Notes: generated by a model from the sequence alone, not told the origin. A DNA stretch of 64,000 bases from Hippopus hippopus (GCA_946811185.2 OX328096.1:38204011-38268010), one strand, 5' to 3'; positions 20,218-31,581 are shown, counted from the stretch's first letter. A program made the numbers and translations.

Positions 20218-20984
20218 CCATTTCCCCAAGGGCTATTTTAAGACATCAAAAACTCTCGTACATGGTACATGTAACAAACAGGAGAAATAATTCCGAACAA
20301 AGGAAAGACACACTTTTGAATGATACAAAAAAGAGCAGTTGTTTCAAACAAGCAACTACGGTACTCCTTATTTTCTACAAATGATTTTGAAAACTTTCAA
20401 CTGCAAGAGCATAAAAACTTCAAATTGGCAACTCTTGATACAATACAAACAAACAAATTTTAACTTCTACAGTAGGTAAAAATTTGAAGCATGTGAACAG
20501 AGAATATGGTACAGAAACTCTTTCAAGAAAAAGATTATTAATCTAGTAGATTCAATCTGCTATTAACATTTTTTAGCAGATTTGTCTAGCAAACCTGTTT
20601 GCTGTGATCAGCTTGGCTGAAACCAAATACATCATGCATAACGACGCATGCACGCTCACTTTCAGTTTTGAATAGCTGGTCTGTACTGTGTTATTGGTTT
20701 GACCAGAACCAAATACTGTTATACACACTCGGGCTCTACTCACTCTACTTTCAGTTTAAGCTAGTACACCCTGGCCTCCTTTTTAGTCACTACCGTACAG
20801 ACAGTCCTTTGTGTACATACAGCCCAAGTCTTACACCAGTTGAAAACTCCATCAGATTGATGAATCAATAAAATAACAGTAACTGTGCATCCTGCTTGGA
20901 AGAACAACTTCAACCTTCCTTGCCCTTGCTAACTCGACTAATTAAATTAGAATTGTCACAAAAGTGCAGCATACCCCCACACTG
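20218..20984. other. Intronic stretch, nothing recognised
   Basis: RAP1GDS1 intron 4. No ORF of interest or repeat family identified. Confidence 0.45.
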
Positions 20985-21905
20985 CACTTCTCGTTAATAT
21001 GGTCTATCTGTATATGAAGTTTGAAGTTACTAGCTTTGATACTTGGGAAGTTATGCCCCAGACAAAAATCCAAAGTTAAAATTTACAAAGGGAAATAACT
21101 CTAAAAATAGTGGGAAGAGTTATGGTTCTTGTACAGTGCACTTCTCGTAAAGGTGGCCTATCTGTATATGAAGTTTGAAGTTACTGGCTTTTTATCCCCC
21201 GCCGAAGGCGGAGGGATATAGTTTTAGCATTGTCCATCCGTCCGTCCATCCTTCCGTCCGTCCATCCGTCTGTCCGTCCGACCGGGACAATATCTCCAAT
21301 ACCATTTGACGGAATTTCATGAAACTTTATGCATGTGTACAATAACCTATTCCGCCAATATAATATTTTTCTTTTTTTGATTCGATGCAAAATGGCCGAC
21401 TGGAAGCGATTTTGAGTTACGCCGTTGCATAAATTTTTAAAAAGGTCTTTTTCGGCGGGGGATATCATTTCAACGAAATTGCTTGTTTACTTTGGAAGTT
21501 ATGCCCCGGACAAAAATCCAAAGTTAAAATTTACAAAGGGCAATAACCCCAAAAATAGTTGGAATAAAGTTATGGTTCTTGTACACTGCACTTTTCCTTA
21601 ATGTGATCTATCTGTGTGTGAAGTTTGAAGTTATTAGCTTCTATACTTTTGAAGTTATGCCCCGGACAAAAATCCAAAGTTAAAAATTTACAAGGGGCAA
21701 TAACTCTAAATATAATGAAGACAGAGTTATGGTTCTTGTACACTGCACTTCTCCTTAATGTGACCTATCTGTATATAAAGTTTGAAGTCACTAGCTTTTA
21801 TACTTTGGAAGTTATGCCCCGGACAAGCTTTTCCTGACGCACGCACGGACCGACGGACGGACAAGGTGACTCCAGTATACCCCCCCAAACTTTGTTTGTG
21901 GAAAG
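20985..21905 (+). mobile_element. Pearl-like element with ~160 bp core, split by another repeat
   Basis: Units containing CACTGCACTTCTC, GACCTATCTGTATATGAAG, GGAAGTTATGCCCC and GGGCAATAACTC recur about four times. The tail is GACGCACGCACGGACCGACG … AGTATACCCCCCC. A second element at 21190-21485 interrupts one unit. Confidence 0.75.
21190..21485 (+). mobile_element. CCGTCC-rich insertion element
   Basis: Begins ATCCCCCGCCGAAGGCGG, has a CCGTCCGTCCATCC-type low-complexity block, and ends GGCGGGGGATATCATTTCAAC. It interrupts a core unit of the surrounding element. A reversed relative is at 33597-34305. Confidence 0.7.
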
Positions 21906-21987
21906 CGTTAAGCTACATTTAACTTGTCCTCTGCACGTGTTTTTAACATGGACCAGTCTAAAATTTTGCTGTTATGTAAAGAGTAAA
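21900..21987 (-). mobile_element. TH1 right-end fragment, R
   Basis: CATTTAACTTGTCCTCTGC … AGTCTAAAATTTTGCTGTTA … GTAAAGAGTAA; core absent. Confidence 0.6.
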
Positions 21988-22125
21988 TCCTACAACATTT
22001 ATCTATGGTCTCATGGTACAAAATACAATTTACAAGTCTCCAGTGCAAACAAATTCCATGAATAAGCAAGGAATATCTTCAAAAAAATGATAGACAGAGA
22101 CAGGGTAAGAGATATAGAGGTTATT

Positions 22126-22252
22126 ACACGGCTGATGAGGGCCGGAGAGTGATATCGGCCCGCCACCTTGATATCTGCCCCGAGGGATTTAGCCAGAGGG
22201 CAGATTGCGAGGTGGCGGGCCGATATCACTCTCCGGCCCTCATCAGCCGTGT
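22126..22252. repeat. Perfect 43 bp inverted repeat, 41 nt loop
   Basis: The left arm 22126-22168 begins ACACGGCTGATGAGGGCCGG and is the exact reverse complement of 22210-22252. Unusually GC-rich for the window. Probably the end of a mobile element; no TIR partner or target duplication identified. Confidence 0.9.
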
Positions 22253-23835
22253 ATTCCTATTTATTACATTCATTGCTCATTCGCTCGTTTTTTTTTTCGT
22301 TTTCTAACATGTAAAAACACTTGAAACAGAGACATTCAAGATTGTCTTCATTTGACACAACTTCTTTTTCCGCGAGTAAACATTACGTTCATGATGTAAT
22401 CATGCATCATTCATCATGACTATTGCAGCTGCATATACAGTACAAAGACGTTTGAAATAAGCAATTCTTCATCTTTATTCATTGTTAAAAATACGTCGGT
22501 GTGTGTGTTTTTCCAAGCAAAATATTTAATTTAGTAGCCTATGACACAGACTATAAATAAGAAACAGGATAAGTAGAAAAGATGGTTGGTGCTTTGGATT
22601 GGGAGCTTAATCAGGCTCTGTTCCCCAGGTTCAACGGATAAGATTCGTAGAACTGCTAGCCTATAGACACCACGCCTTGCCTGATAAATTTTCCCAATCC
22701 AAGACAACAATTTATTCTCTATCATATCTTTTCTGGTTTTGCGATTCTTTCACTGCCTGTGTAGCGCTGAAGATTTTTCCGCTAGCGATTGACGGACTGA
22801 TTCAGCCATCTTTTTTTTTCAAACTGGATGTTTTGAGAATGTTAGTTTACGAGCGAGTGTTCTGTTGCTATAGATTTAGAACAAATATCTTGTCAACGGG
22901 CAGGATATCAGATATCAGCCCGTTGCCCCGCCATATCTGCTCTCGCGTGGCACTGATATTACACCATTTTCAGTACAAAATGTTACTATTATTAGTAACA
23001 GAATGTAATAAACTGGAATATACATAGAGATGAGGTAAGAGGTACTGGAATATAAATACTGAAACTCTTTTGTGGTAAAATATAAAGAGAAATAATGAAA
23101 AGTAACCTTGCCAGCAATATTGCCTCTTTTTCCTCATTGTTTTGCATATTGTTGAAAAGCAAAATTTTCAGTAAGATAAATTATATTTTTCAAGATTAGA
23201 TGTTTATTATTGAAAAAAGGAGCAGTTGCTGCTTGAAATTATGGGTCAGAAAATACAGCATGCAATGGCTTAGTCACCCATCGAAGCACAAACCATATTG
23301 CATGCCATTTTGCTATCCCCGAGAGACATGCATCAAAATGTTTCTCTGTAAGTGCTAGATCAGCAAAGCAGATTTTAAATGATTATATAATATGAATACT
23401 CCCGGTGACACAGGTAACTCTTAAAAAAATATTGAATAACCAATTAGTACAAGAAAAGGATTATCCTGTATCAGGCAGGCTCTTTTGCTATGGTGTGAAT
23501 AAGCCCCATGGACTATTGATAAGCGTAGTAACCCTTGTATGTTGGTATCATAAATGTACTGGCAAATTAGACCAGCAGAAGCCTACCATATAAATATGCC
23601 CAAATTTTCTACCAATCACAAATCACTGTTTATTCATTAAGGTATCAATACCAAGAAGTAGGTCACAAGCCTGCTTCGTCAGTTATGCCGATAAAATTCA
23701 GTTTTTTGGGGAAAGCAGAACCTCAGTCTCAGACTAATGGAGGGAAAACATGGATAGGTGATTTATCTTCTATTGTCAATATGTAAATTCAGCAACTATC
23801 AGCAAGCAGGGGGAAATAGACTTTAGTTATTGAAC
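22253..23835. other. Stretch without recognised gene
   Basis: RAP1GDS1 intron 4. At 22891-22930 AACGGGC … GCCCGTT encloses two GATATC steps, and 22981-23002 has TGTTACTATTATTAGTAACA. These small palindromes may belong with the hairpin at 22126. Two ORFs of 64 and 116 codons show no recognisable domain. Confidence 0.4.
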
Positions 23836-23839
23836 TTTT

Positions 23840-24030
23840 TATAATACAAAACTATTTTAGACTTGCTCATATCGCTAGCATTTACAGACAACAAAAAATA
23901 CTTAAATGAGGTTCTAATGATATGATTTGTCTTTGGAAGGTCGAAAATATTGTGAGTAAAGGAGAAAATGCTTGTTCCTAGCATTTTCTCTTTTTCCAGT
24001 TAAGCTTTTCATCAACCTTTATCTTCTCAA
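23840..24030 (+). mobile_element. TH1 copy, F, diverged
   Basis: ATTTTAGACTTGCTCATAT start region. Hairpin GGAGAAAATGCTTGTTCCTAGC; right end lost. Confidence 0.7.
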
Positions 24031-24224
24031 TCAGAGGAATACACTTCCTACAGAATAAAAGTCAGCATTTATAAAGTTTTTCTCAATAATAGCAATCCAG
24101 TGGTAATCTTTTCTGTTGATTTTGACCCTACCACCTCAATCCTGAAGCATATAGATTCACTGCCATAATTAACTCCCAGAATACGATAGCAAAACCATAA
24201 CTCTCATTAATACATGATCATAGG

Positions 24225-24415
24225 CTCATCAAAAGTGAAAGCATTTGTAGATGACAAATTAAAAATGGCTAAATGATGGGTTTTGTCTTGGAAGGGGAAA
24301 AAAAAAACTGTGGGAAAAGAAGAAAATGCGGGTTACCAGCATTTTCTCATTTTCCTACAATGTTTTCAAAAGCCTTCTTTATGAGGATTGTTTGAACATT
24401 GAATTCTTTAACAAA
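24225..24415 (+). mobile_element. TH1 copy, F
   Basis: AAAGCATTTGTAGATGACAAATT left flank. Hairpin AGAAAATGCGGGTTACCAGC; TIRs decayed. Confidence 0.75.
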
Positions 24416-24643
24416 TCATTGCTTTGTAGGTAGTGAATTCTCCTATTATGCCATATGTACCAGTTATCATTTAGTCTATACTGAGGGTCTTAAAGGGTTA
24501 AAATGAATAAGTTTTTCATTTACTCCATTATACTTTAAAGGCTCATTAAATGCATTAATAAAGATCCTTTGCTGCTCTGTAGAAAAGATATTTGACTTGT
24601 GAACAGGTAACCCTAGTTCAATCCTTGCTATTACCTACTTCAT

Positions 24644-24870
24644 TTAACCCTCTACCAAACAATCCCTGGTTTTAACGACCCCGAGGAAGAAGCCTTCTGA
24701 AAACATTGTTGGAAAATGAGAAAATGCTGGTAACCAACATTTTCTCCTTTTCCCACAATGTTTTCTGTCCTTCCAAAGTCAAATTTTAATTTTTGAGTCA
24801 CATTTATTTTGTCGTCTGCAAATGCTTTCAATTTGGACAAGTCTAAAATTGTCTTTTGGTAAAGGGTTAA
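24644..24870 (-). mobile_element. TH1 MITE, R, full length
   Basis: TTAACCCTCTACCAAACAATCCC start, TGGTAAAGGGTTAA end, hairpin nearly intact. Confidence 0.9.
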
Positions 24871-25212
24871 CCTGGTCCTGACCGTTATGCTGAATATACA
24901 AGTAGGTATATAAATAGAACACAGACTATTATTTGGGAAGTTATAAATACACGGGAAGGTACAGGTAAGCAATTCAGTTTGTGCATAGAATATTTACGTG
25001 ACAATTTGGGACAAAACCGAAGGCAGCCCTGTGTGATGCCAAGGATAAAAATAGAATTTCAATTTATGTCAATGATGTTGACCTGGGTCAGGTAAATGAA
25101 GTAAGTAACAACTGCTATGCTCACTTAGGACTGTCCATGGTCAAAGCACTGCAAAACCCCAGCTTAGAACAGGTAAAATTTAGTGTACAATGGGCTGCCA
25201 CCACATTAAGAC

Positions 25213-25438
25213 TCAACTCTTCACAAACGACAAAATTTTCAATGTGCCCTGATTGAAACTCTTTGCCAATGACAAAATAAATGTGACTCGAAACTGAATT
25301 TGTCACTGGAAGGATAGAAAACATTGTGGGTAAAGGAGAAAATGATGGCTTCCAGCATTTTCTCCCTTTCCAACAATATTTTCAAAAGCCTTCTTCCACA
25401 GGGTTGTTAAAACTCGGGATGGTGAGGTAAAGGGTTAA
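25213..25438 (+). mobile_element. TH1 MITE, F
   Basis: TCAACTCTTCACAAACGAC start, GGTAAAGGGTTAA end; one mismatch-rich loop (GATGGCTTCCAGC). Confidence 0.88.
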
Positions 25439-25794
25439 CTACTGTTGCAAACTACAACAAAAAACCCATATTAACAAGCAAAAAATGCATTAGAAAAAGT
25501 GGTACAACCATAGATGTGGTTTTTCATGACTTTACATAACATAAATTTAAAGCAGTTGGAGGAAACATGTGTACATGTACACATCATGTGACAGTGTATT
25601 CTTATCCAAGTCAAGAAGTACAGCAATATAAGATAAGGGAATAAGCTATGCTGCAAAAAATGACATTGCATTAAATGCCAAAATGTTGTTTTGTCACTTT
25701 GATTATATTAACCAACATGTCTATCAATGTCTGACAGATCAAATCTTTTTCCAGCATGTAATTATGCAATTGCGTTGGCAGCAAATGTATGAGC

Positions 25795-25935
25795 CATGCT
25801 CTGTGAAAATGGGGTTTAATGTATCTGCAAAAAGTATCTGCCCAGATCAGCCTGAGCAGTCAATGCAGGATGATATGGGTCGAAAGTTTTCTGCATGTCC
25901 AAGGACCATCCTACCTCACGGTTCAAATGGACAAA
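25795..25935 (-). repeat. Dispersed ~150 bp repeat, copy 2 (inverted)
   Basis: Reverse complement contains GGTCCTTGGACATGCAGAAA, GATACTTTTTGCAGAT and CACAGAGCATGG, the blocks of 5960-6115 and 42855-43005. Confidence 0.7.
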
Positions 25936-26068
25936 TGGATTTTATGGATCCATTACTATGTGATGGCTTGTTCAGTATAATACATCATGGAGATGCATTC
26001 AACCCTCTTTTGGCAGAACATGGCTCAAATGTATGGAGCAAAAAGAAAATCTGATTTGCATTTAGGTA

Positions 26069-26297
26069 TTAACTCGTTACCAAACGACAAAATTCTAGAC
26101 TTGTCCAAATTGAAAGCATTTGCAGACGACAAAATAAACGTTACTCAAAAATTGAAACTTGACTTTAGAAGAGTAGAAAACATTGTGAGAAAAGGAGAAA
26201 ATGCTGGTTACCAGCATTTCCTCCTTTTCCCACAATGTTTTCAGAAGGCTTCTTCCTCTGGGCCGTAAAAAACAGGGATTGTTTGGTACAGGGTTAA
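26069..26297 (+). mobile_element. TH1 MITE, F, full length
   Basis: TTAACTCGTTACCAAACGAC start, TGGTACAGGGTTAA end, near-perfect hairpin. Confidence 0.92.
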
Positions 26298-26484
26298 AGT
26301 TTGCTACTCAAAGACTACATGTTACTAACTAGAGCAATTGATTTAGAGGTTAATTGTAAGTAAAAGTATCTTCAGATCTGTATGATACACAGTAGGAACA
26401 ACTGTGAGTAATCAGCAATTTGGACCAATCTTTTTTCAAAGTTAGTCATCTGCTGAAAAAAGACACCTGGCAGGTAGTAGTATT

Positions 26485-26714
26485 TTAAATCTTTACCTGA
26501 CAATAAAGAATTCATACTTGTACAAGTTGAATGTATTTGCAGATGTCAAGTCAAATGTTGTTTCAATGATGGGATTTATCTATGAAAGGGAAGAAAATGT
26601 TCTAGAAAAAGTAGAAAACAATGGTTACCACCATTTTCTACATTTCCCACAACGTTTTTCAAAAGCCTTCTACCTCAAGGTCTATACAACATTCCATACT
26701 CAGGTAAAGCATAA
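26485..26714 (+). mobile_element. TH1 MITE, F, altered paired core
   Basis: The core reads GTAGAAAACAATGGTTACC … CCATTTTCTAC: the usual GGAG/CTCC has become GTAG/CTAC on both sides. Ends diverged. Confidence 0.78.
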
Positions 26715-27012
26715 GGGAGTCTGCCACAAATTTATTTATATCATATCCAAGGAAATCTCAGACACAAATTGTTGTACAAAAACACTCTTATCAGGCTTCT
26801 TTTTTTTTTGCTACTGAAAAAAAAATGCTACTATTATGAAACCTGAGGTGAAAAAAATATCTCTAGCAAAAAACCTGATGACATAGATCTGATAATTTAC
26901 AGTAGAAATCTGCCATTCTTACATCCAGTACCTTTGGCAACCAACCAAGACCTGTCAACAACTTAATTCACTAGAACAAGTCTTGACGGCAAAGTGGTTG
27001 CTCTTATTACCT

Positions 27013-27107
27013 TTAACTGTTTAACATACAACCCTGAGTTTAATGACCCTGTGGAAAAAGGTTTTGAAAATATTTTGGGAAAAGGAAGAAAATGCTAGTA
27101 ACCAGCA
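27013..27107 (-). mobile_element. TH1 left-half fragment, R
   Basis: AACATACAACCCTGAGTTTAATGACC … GGAAGAAAATGCTAGTAACCAGC, ending at the loop. Confidence 0.7.
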
Positions 27108-28290
27108 GCAGTCAGTTCAGCCAATGTGAGGACTGATGACAGTTTTTGCAACAGAATCCATTCCTCTATCAGCTCTAATCATTGTTTGCATGATGGTTAT
27201 TTGGGCAAGAAGCGACTGGTTTGGGAGGAATATTGAGTGAGGTACTGGTAAAAAAAAAAAACTAGGAAGGCAAGGATAGGTGCACTGGCCACAGCGAAAT
27301 AATTTTGAAAATGGCATTGAAGACCATACATTTCTTTATCTCAAGTCTGCTGGTGGTCTCATGTTACACGCAGTTGCTTTTTATCCAACAACGTTCTCCC
27401 ACTGGAATCAAATTGTTTTGGATTAGCCCAAGCTGACAAGGTACCAGTGGCTTTGAAAAATCTAATGTGCAGACCTAACAGTATTTAAAGAAATACCTGA
27501 ATTGTATGGATAAGTACAGTTGCAGCTGTAAGAGAGTATTGACTCTCTCAATCATTTTCATCAATCTTTTGAAAGGATTTTGGCCAAGTTGTGATTCAAT
27601 CTCACAAGCTCTACTTAGCATTTGTGACACAGAGGTGAGAGGAACAGAAAATGACTTTTATTGTGATATGAACAACAATGATGGAAAAATAGCAATTGCT
27701 TGTATTATTAGACCAACAGCAGACTTGCTTCCTGGGTTTTGGTTTTAAATGCTTGTTTGTTTGGCAGCTAATGTCATTTGTAACAGTATTCCAAAATATA
27801 ACAAAGCCAATGCATCTACTGGTACCCATGCATCTCGTGTGTCTCTTGTCCAGTACTATGCAGAACAGCCTGTCCAGGCTGCCCATTGCTCTCCCTCATT
27901 TAAGCTTGTACAACAATGGTTAGCAGGGAGAAAAAAATAAACTCTCTCAAAGTGACTTTGACTGATTCTAAGAAAGAAGTGCCCTGAGCCAAATCCCAAC
28001 CCATTGATACCTAGCTCTGTGCTTCCTAGGCTCTGCTGTTTTGGGTTTAAAAAATCTCAGTAAACATTTTTCACTCTGAAAAGCTTCAGTTGTGCACTAA
28101 GTGTAAGGGATGAAGTGACTCTGGGAAGTAGTGTGTCCTACTTTTCTAGAAACAAGTACCAAGATGCACTTCTCCTCTTTCCTAGAATTACAAGCTTCAT
28201 TTCAAATCTACCGGTTTAAATTTCTCAAGAATGATGACCCAAAGAATGCTAGAAATATAAACGGACATTTTATGGCAGAGCAAACAAACA
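27108..28290. other. Intronic stretch, nothing recognised
   Basis: RAP1GDS1 intron 4. Several 60-90 codon ORFs on both strands at 27506-27940 overlap one another and carry no recognisable domain. Confidence 0.4.
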
Positions 28291-28481
28291 GGGTCCACAT
28301 TCACAAACCATTCTAAAGAATATTCTTTGTCTTATTCTAGATCCAGAAAGTAAGACAAGTTCTGATTGGCTAAACCAAAGGATTTAGCCAATCAGAACTT
28401 GTGTTACTTTCAAATTTAGAAAACTCCTGAGAATAACTAAGACTAAGGATTTTCTTAAAAATATTTGATAAATATGGACCC
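28291..28481. mobile_element. Foldback MITE with GGGTCCA ends
   Basis: The two halves are inverted copies. The centre has perfect 20 bp arms (ACAAGTTCTGATTGGCTAAA at 28354 and its complement at 28383) with a 9 nt loop. Outer ends GGGTCCACATT and ATATGGACCC pair imperfectly. Confidence 0.75.
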
Positions 28482-28511
28482 AGATATTGCAATTTTCTTA
28501 AGAAAATATCA

Positions 28512-28740
28512 TTAACTCTTTACCAGACGACAAAATTTTAGACCAGTCTATATTCAAAGCATGTGCAGACGACATATCAAATGCTACTCCAATGATGGTA
28601 TTTGTCCTTGGAAGGGTAAAAAACATTGTGGGAAAAGGAGAAAATGCTGGTTACCAGCATTTTCTCCTTTTCCTACAATGTTTTCAAAAGCCTTCTCTTT
28701 CAGGGTTGTTAAAAGTCGTCATTGTGTGGTAAAGGGTTAA
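28512..28740 (+). mobile_element. TH1 MITE, F, full length
   Basis: TTAACTCTTTACCAGACGAC start, GTGGTAAAGGGTTAA end, near-perfect hairpin. Confidence 0.93.
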
Positions 28741-28775
28741 GTAGCAGACTGTGAGATCAGACTGTAAACTCAAAT

Positions 28776-29004
28776 TTAACTCTTTACCAAACAACAAAAT
28801 TTCGGACTCCGCCAAATTAAAAGCATTTGCAGACCACAAATTTTTTGTACTTTAAATAATGATTTCTGTCTTTGATAGGGTAGAAAACATTTAGGGAAAA
28901 AGAGAAAATGCTGGTTACCAGCATTTTCTCCTTTTTCCACAATGCTTTCCAAAGCCTCCTGTCTTCGGGTTGTTAAAACTAAGGTTTGTGTGGTACAGAG
29001 TGAA
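28776..29004 (+). mobile_element. TH1 MITE, F, downstream of RAP1GDS1 exon 4
   Basis: TTAACTCTTTACCAAACAAC start, TGGTACAGAGTGAA end; inner hairpin perfect, outer arm ACATTTAGGG altered. 84 nt from exon 4. Confidence 0.9.
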
Positions 29005-29087
29005 ACCATCTGCTAAAGCATCTAGACAGTGCCAAGAAGACTACAGTCTACAACCACATAGTACACTAGACAAATTCTAACACTCAC

Positions 29088-29216
29088 CATTATCATAGCA
29101 CATATTACCCAAGGCTCTACAGGCTTGTGTCATCCCTTCAATGTCATCACTGTTGTCCAGAACTTTCAGGAAAATTGGGATAAAGCCCTTCTCTACACAT
29201 GGGTCTCTGACAGACT
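29088..29216 (-). CDS. RAP1GDS1: RAP1GDS1 coding exon 4 (ARM repeat)
   Basis: Residues 84-126: RDPCVEKGFIPIFLKVLD near the start and ACRALGNMCYDN at the end. Human SmgGDS has RIPCVDAGLISPLVQLLN and GRALGNICYDS at the same places, the strongest match of the series. The acceptor is TTTTTTTGTAG ending at 29217 and the donor is GTGAGTG at 29087. Length is 129 nt, phase 1-1; an alternative AG two bases downstream would break the frame. TH1 copies of opposite orientation flank it within 84 nt (donor side) and 57 nt (acceptor side). Confidence 0.96.
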
Positions 29217-29273
29217 CTACAAAAAAACAGTAAAATGGTACACATCTGCATAGTTGGTAGTTTTTTACCCTTT

Positions 29274-29488
29274 ACTACATAATTGGTTTAAATGACCCTG
29301 AGGAAGAAGGCCTTTGAAAACATTGTGGGAAAAGGAGAAAATGCTGGTAACCAGCATTTTCTCCTTTTCCCTCAATGGTTTCTACCCTTCCAAAAAAGAA
29401 ATTTCAAATTTTGAACTACATTTATTTTGTCATCTGCAATGCTTTCAATTTAGAAAAGTGTAAAATTGTGTTGTTTGGTAAAGAGTTC
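29274..29488 (-). mobile_element. TH1 MITE, R, upstream of RAP1GDS1 exon 4
   Basis: Near-perfect hairpin. The left end is partly lost (TTTACCCTTTACTACATAATTGG) and the right end is TGGTAAAGAGTTCA. 57 nt from the exon 4 acceptor. Confidence 0.88.
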
Positions 29489-29520
29489 ATACAATGTGTG
29501 CAAAGTGGCAACAGCATGTT

Positions 29521-30449
29521 GGCAACTGCATAGGGGTCCGTAGTTTGACTCCTGTCACCCATAGACTAAAATAAGGGATTTAACTGTATGCAGCCCGTTA
29601 CTCGCCCCCGGTTACAAAAAAACAACATATCTTTTCTACCCCATCAGTTATTCTCCTAATTTTTTCTACAGCTGAGAGCTAAAACATTTTTCTACCAGAA
29701 AAACACAACTGTTTGTCAGTGGCTAATGCAGTCTGGCTGATACATTCGCTCGAACTTGTAAACCCGCTCAAATATCTTCACCATTGACACGGGTTCATAC
29801 AGTCGATACTGACGTTCGCGCATATAAACCAATGAAATTTCTTGTCCCAAACAGTGTCACCGTACTGTCAAGTGACAAAAAGGTGTGAGCAGCTGTACGA
29901 AATTTCATTGGTTGAATTCACGACTGTTAGTACATAACAACTGATGAAATTTCTCGTTCCAAACAATGTCACATGACAGAAGATGGCTGCAGCTGTTCGA
30001 AATAAGAACGTGGATCACAAATTCAACGAATTCTGAGGCGTTTTGTCGTTATTGAAGATAAAGACTATAGGTCAGTAGTACTTTTAAACATGTTTAAAGG
30101 GTGGGTGCCGCTAATGCTGCGTTTCATTGGATCTAAAGTGCATTTTATATCTTGAAAACGGATGTACGAACCCGTGTCAATGGCGCAGACTTTTTAGCGG
30201 GTTTACAAGTTCGAGCGAATGTATCAGCCAGACTGCATTAGCCACTGACCAACAGTTGTGTTTTTGTGGTAGAAAAATGTTTTAGCTCTCAGTTGTAGAA
30301 AAAAATAGGAGAATAACTGATGGGTAGAAAAGATGCGTTGTTTTTTGTAACCGGGGGCGAGTAACGGACTGCATACAGTTAAATCCCTTGTTTACAATAT
30401 ATAGTCTATGGGTGACAGGAGTCAAACTACGGACCCCTATGGGCAACTG
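29521..30449. mobile_element. Long-TIR DNA transposon with 8 bp target duplication
   Basis: GGCAACTG occurs at 29521-29528 and 30442-30449. Between them lie inverted arms of about 270 bp (29529-29798) and 278 bp (30164-30441) with tips CATAGGGGTCCGTAG / CTACGGACCCCTATG and about 90% arm identity by eye. The ~365 bp centre holds smaller inverted repeats around GAAATTTCATTGGTT and no ORF. Non-autonomous. An 8 bp duplication fits hAT and long arms fit Mutator- or Polinton-like designs; class unresolved. Confidence 0.9.
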
Positions 30450-30647
30450 TCATTTTCCCTACAAGCTTTCAATATCGATCAAAAGAGACATTTGCACAAA
30501 AGCAGTTTTTTTCATAATATTCTTACTCTGAACCAAGTGGCAGACAATTAATGTCATCATTATGAGTTTTTTCCTGACAATGTTCTCAGAAAACACATCC
30601 CGTTGTCGATGACATCATTTGGTACCACTGAATGACAGTTCTGACGA

Positions 30648-30891
30648 TTAACCCATTACCATCATTGATAAATTTGCAGCAGACTACTTTGAAAACATCC
30701 CGGTAATATACAGAAAACATGTGTACCGGTATATTAAAATCAAGGTTCATACAAGAATACATGTGAATACATTGTGGCCAATGGAGAAATTGCTCATCTT
30801 GAGCAATTTCTCCTTTAGCCATAATGTTCTCAAGAGTAATTTGCTGAAAGATGGACAAAAAAAAAAATCATCCAAAAGTGGTATGGGTTAA
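30648..30891 (-). mobile_element. TH1b: TH1-like ends with a different hairpin
   Basis: TTAACCCATTACCATCATTG start and GTATGGGTTAA end. The interior pairs GGAGAAATTGCTCA with TGAGCAATTTCTCC at 30784-30814, flanked by ATTGTGGCC / AGCCATAAT. Confidence 0.78.
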
Positions 30892-31039
30892 AGATCTTTA
30901 AAGTGTCTGTACTTGTCCAATCAAATAACAGTGACAAAGTATGTCTGCAGACAATCTGTCCTGCAGCAAATCTGTTTGGAACCTATTATTTTCATACCCT
31001 TTGTTCAATACTGTACCTCACTGGGACCAATTACCTGAT

Positions 31040-31195
31040 GAAACAATCTCCCAGCAGACTAATTTGAAAATAGCTTTATAAAATACTGATGACCAACATA
31101 AATGTAGGTCTATGGAAAAGGGCAATGTCTGTACTCTTTTTCCACAATGTTTCAAAAGTTGTACCAGAGATTCAAAAGGTTCTTCTGCAAATGAG
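31040..31195 (-). mobile_element. TH1b fragment
   Basis: CAGCAGACTAATTTGAAAATAGC and TTTTTCCACAATGTTTC flanks; hairpin eroded. Confidence 0.45.
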
Positions 31196-31196
31196 T

Positions 31197-31392
31197 TTAA
31201 CCTTTTCTAAGCAGTCCCTTGTTTTAATGACCCTCTGGAAGAAGGCCTTTCAAAACTTTGTGGGAAGAGGAAATGACTCTGATAACTGAAATGTTTCTAC
31301 CTTTCCAATACATACAGAATTTCATCATAAAAGCCTTGTTTATTATTTTTACGTAGACCAGTCTAAAATTTTTAGGTTTGAATAAAAATTAA
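31197..31392 (-). mobile_element. TH1 MITE, R, right hairpin arm lost
   Basis: TTAACCTTTTCTAAGCAGTCCC start. The left arm stops at GGAAATGACTCTGATAAC. The right flank ends in TTAA. Confidence 0.72.
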
Positions 31393-31581
31393 TTAATCAT
31401 GTGTAATGTTGTCACAAGATGAAGAGAACATAAATATGAGGAATGAAACACGGATAAAAAGATGAGCAAGAAACCATTGTAGTAATGGGAGAAACTGTGC
31501 AATTTCTGCATTGCCATTAATCTTTAGAATTTCCCATAGATAGCGCAAATTCACTGAAATATCCTAGCATGGAGGAGCTCA

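Noticed and set aside
21181..21468. 95-codon ORF with a WTDGRMDGRMD tract
   Set aside because: The Asp/Gly-rich part comes from the CCGTCC low-complexity block of a mobile element.
27506..27940. Clustered ORFs on both strands as a possible gene
   Set aside because: They overlap in several frames, lack domain signatures and splice signals that join them, and lie inside an intron.
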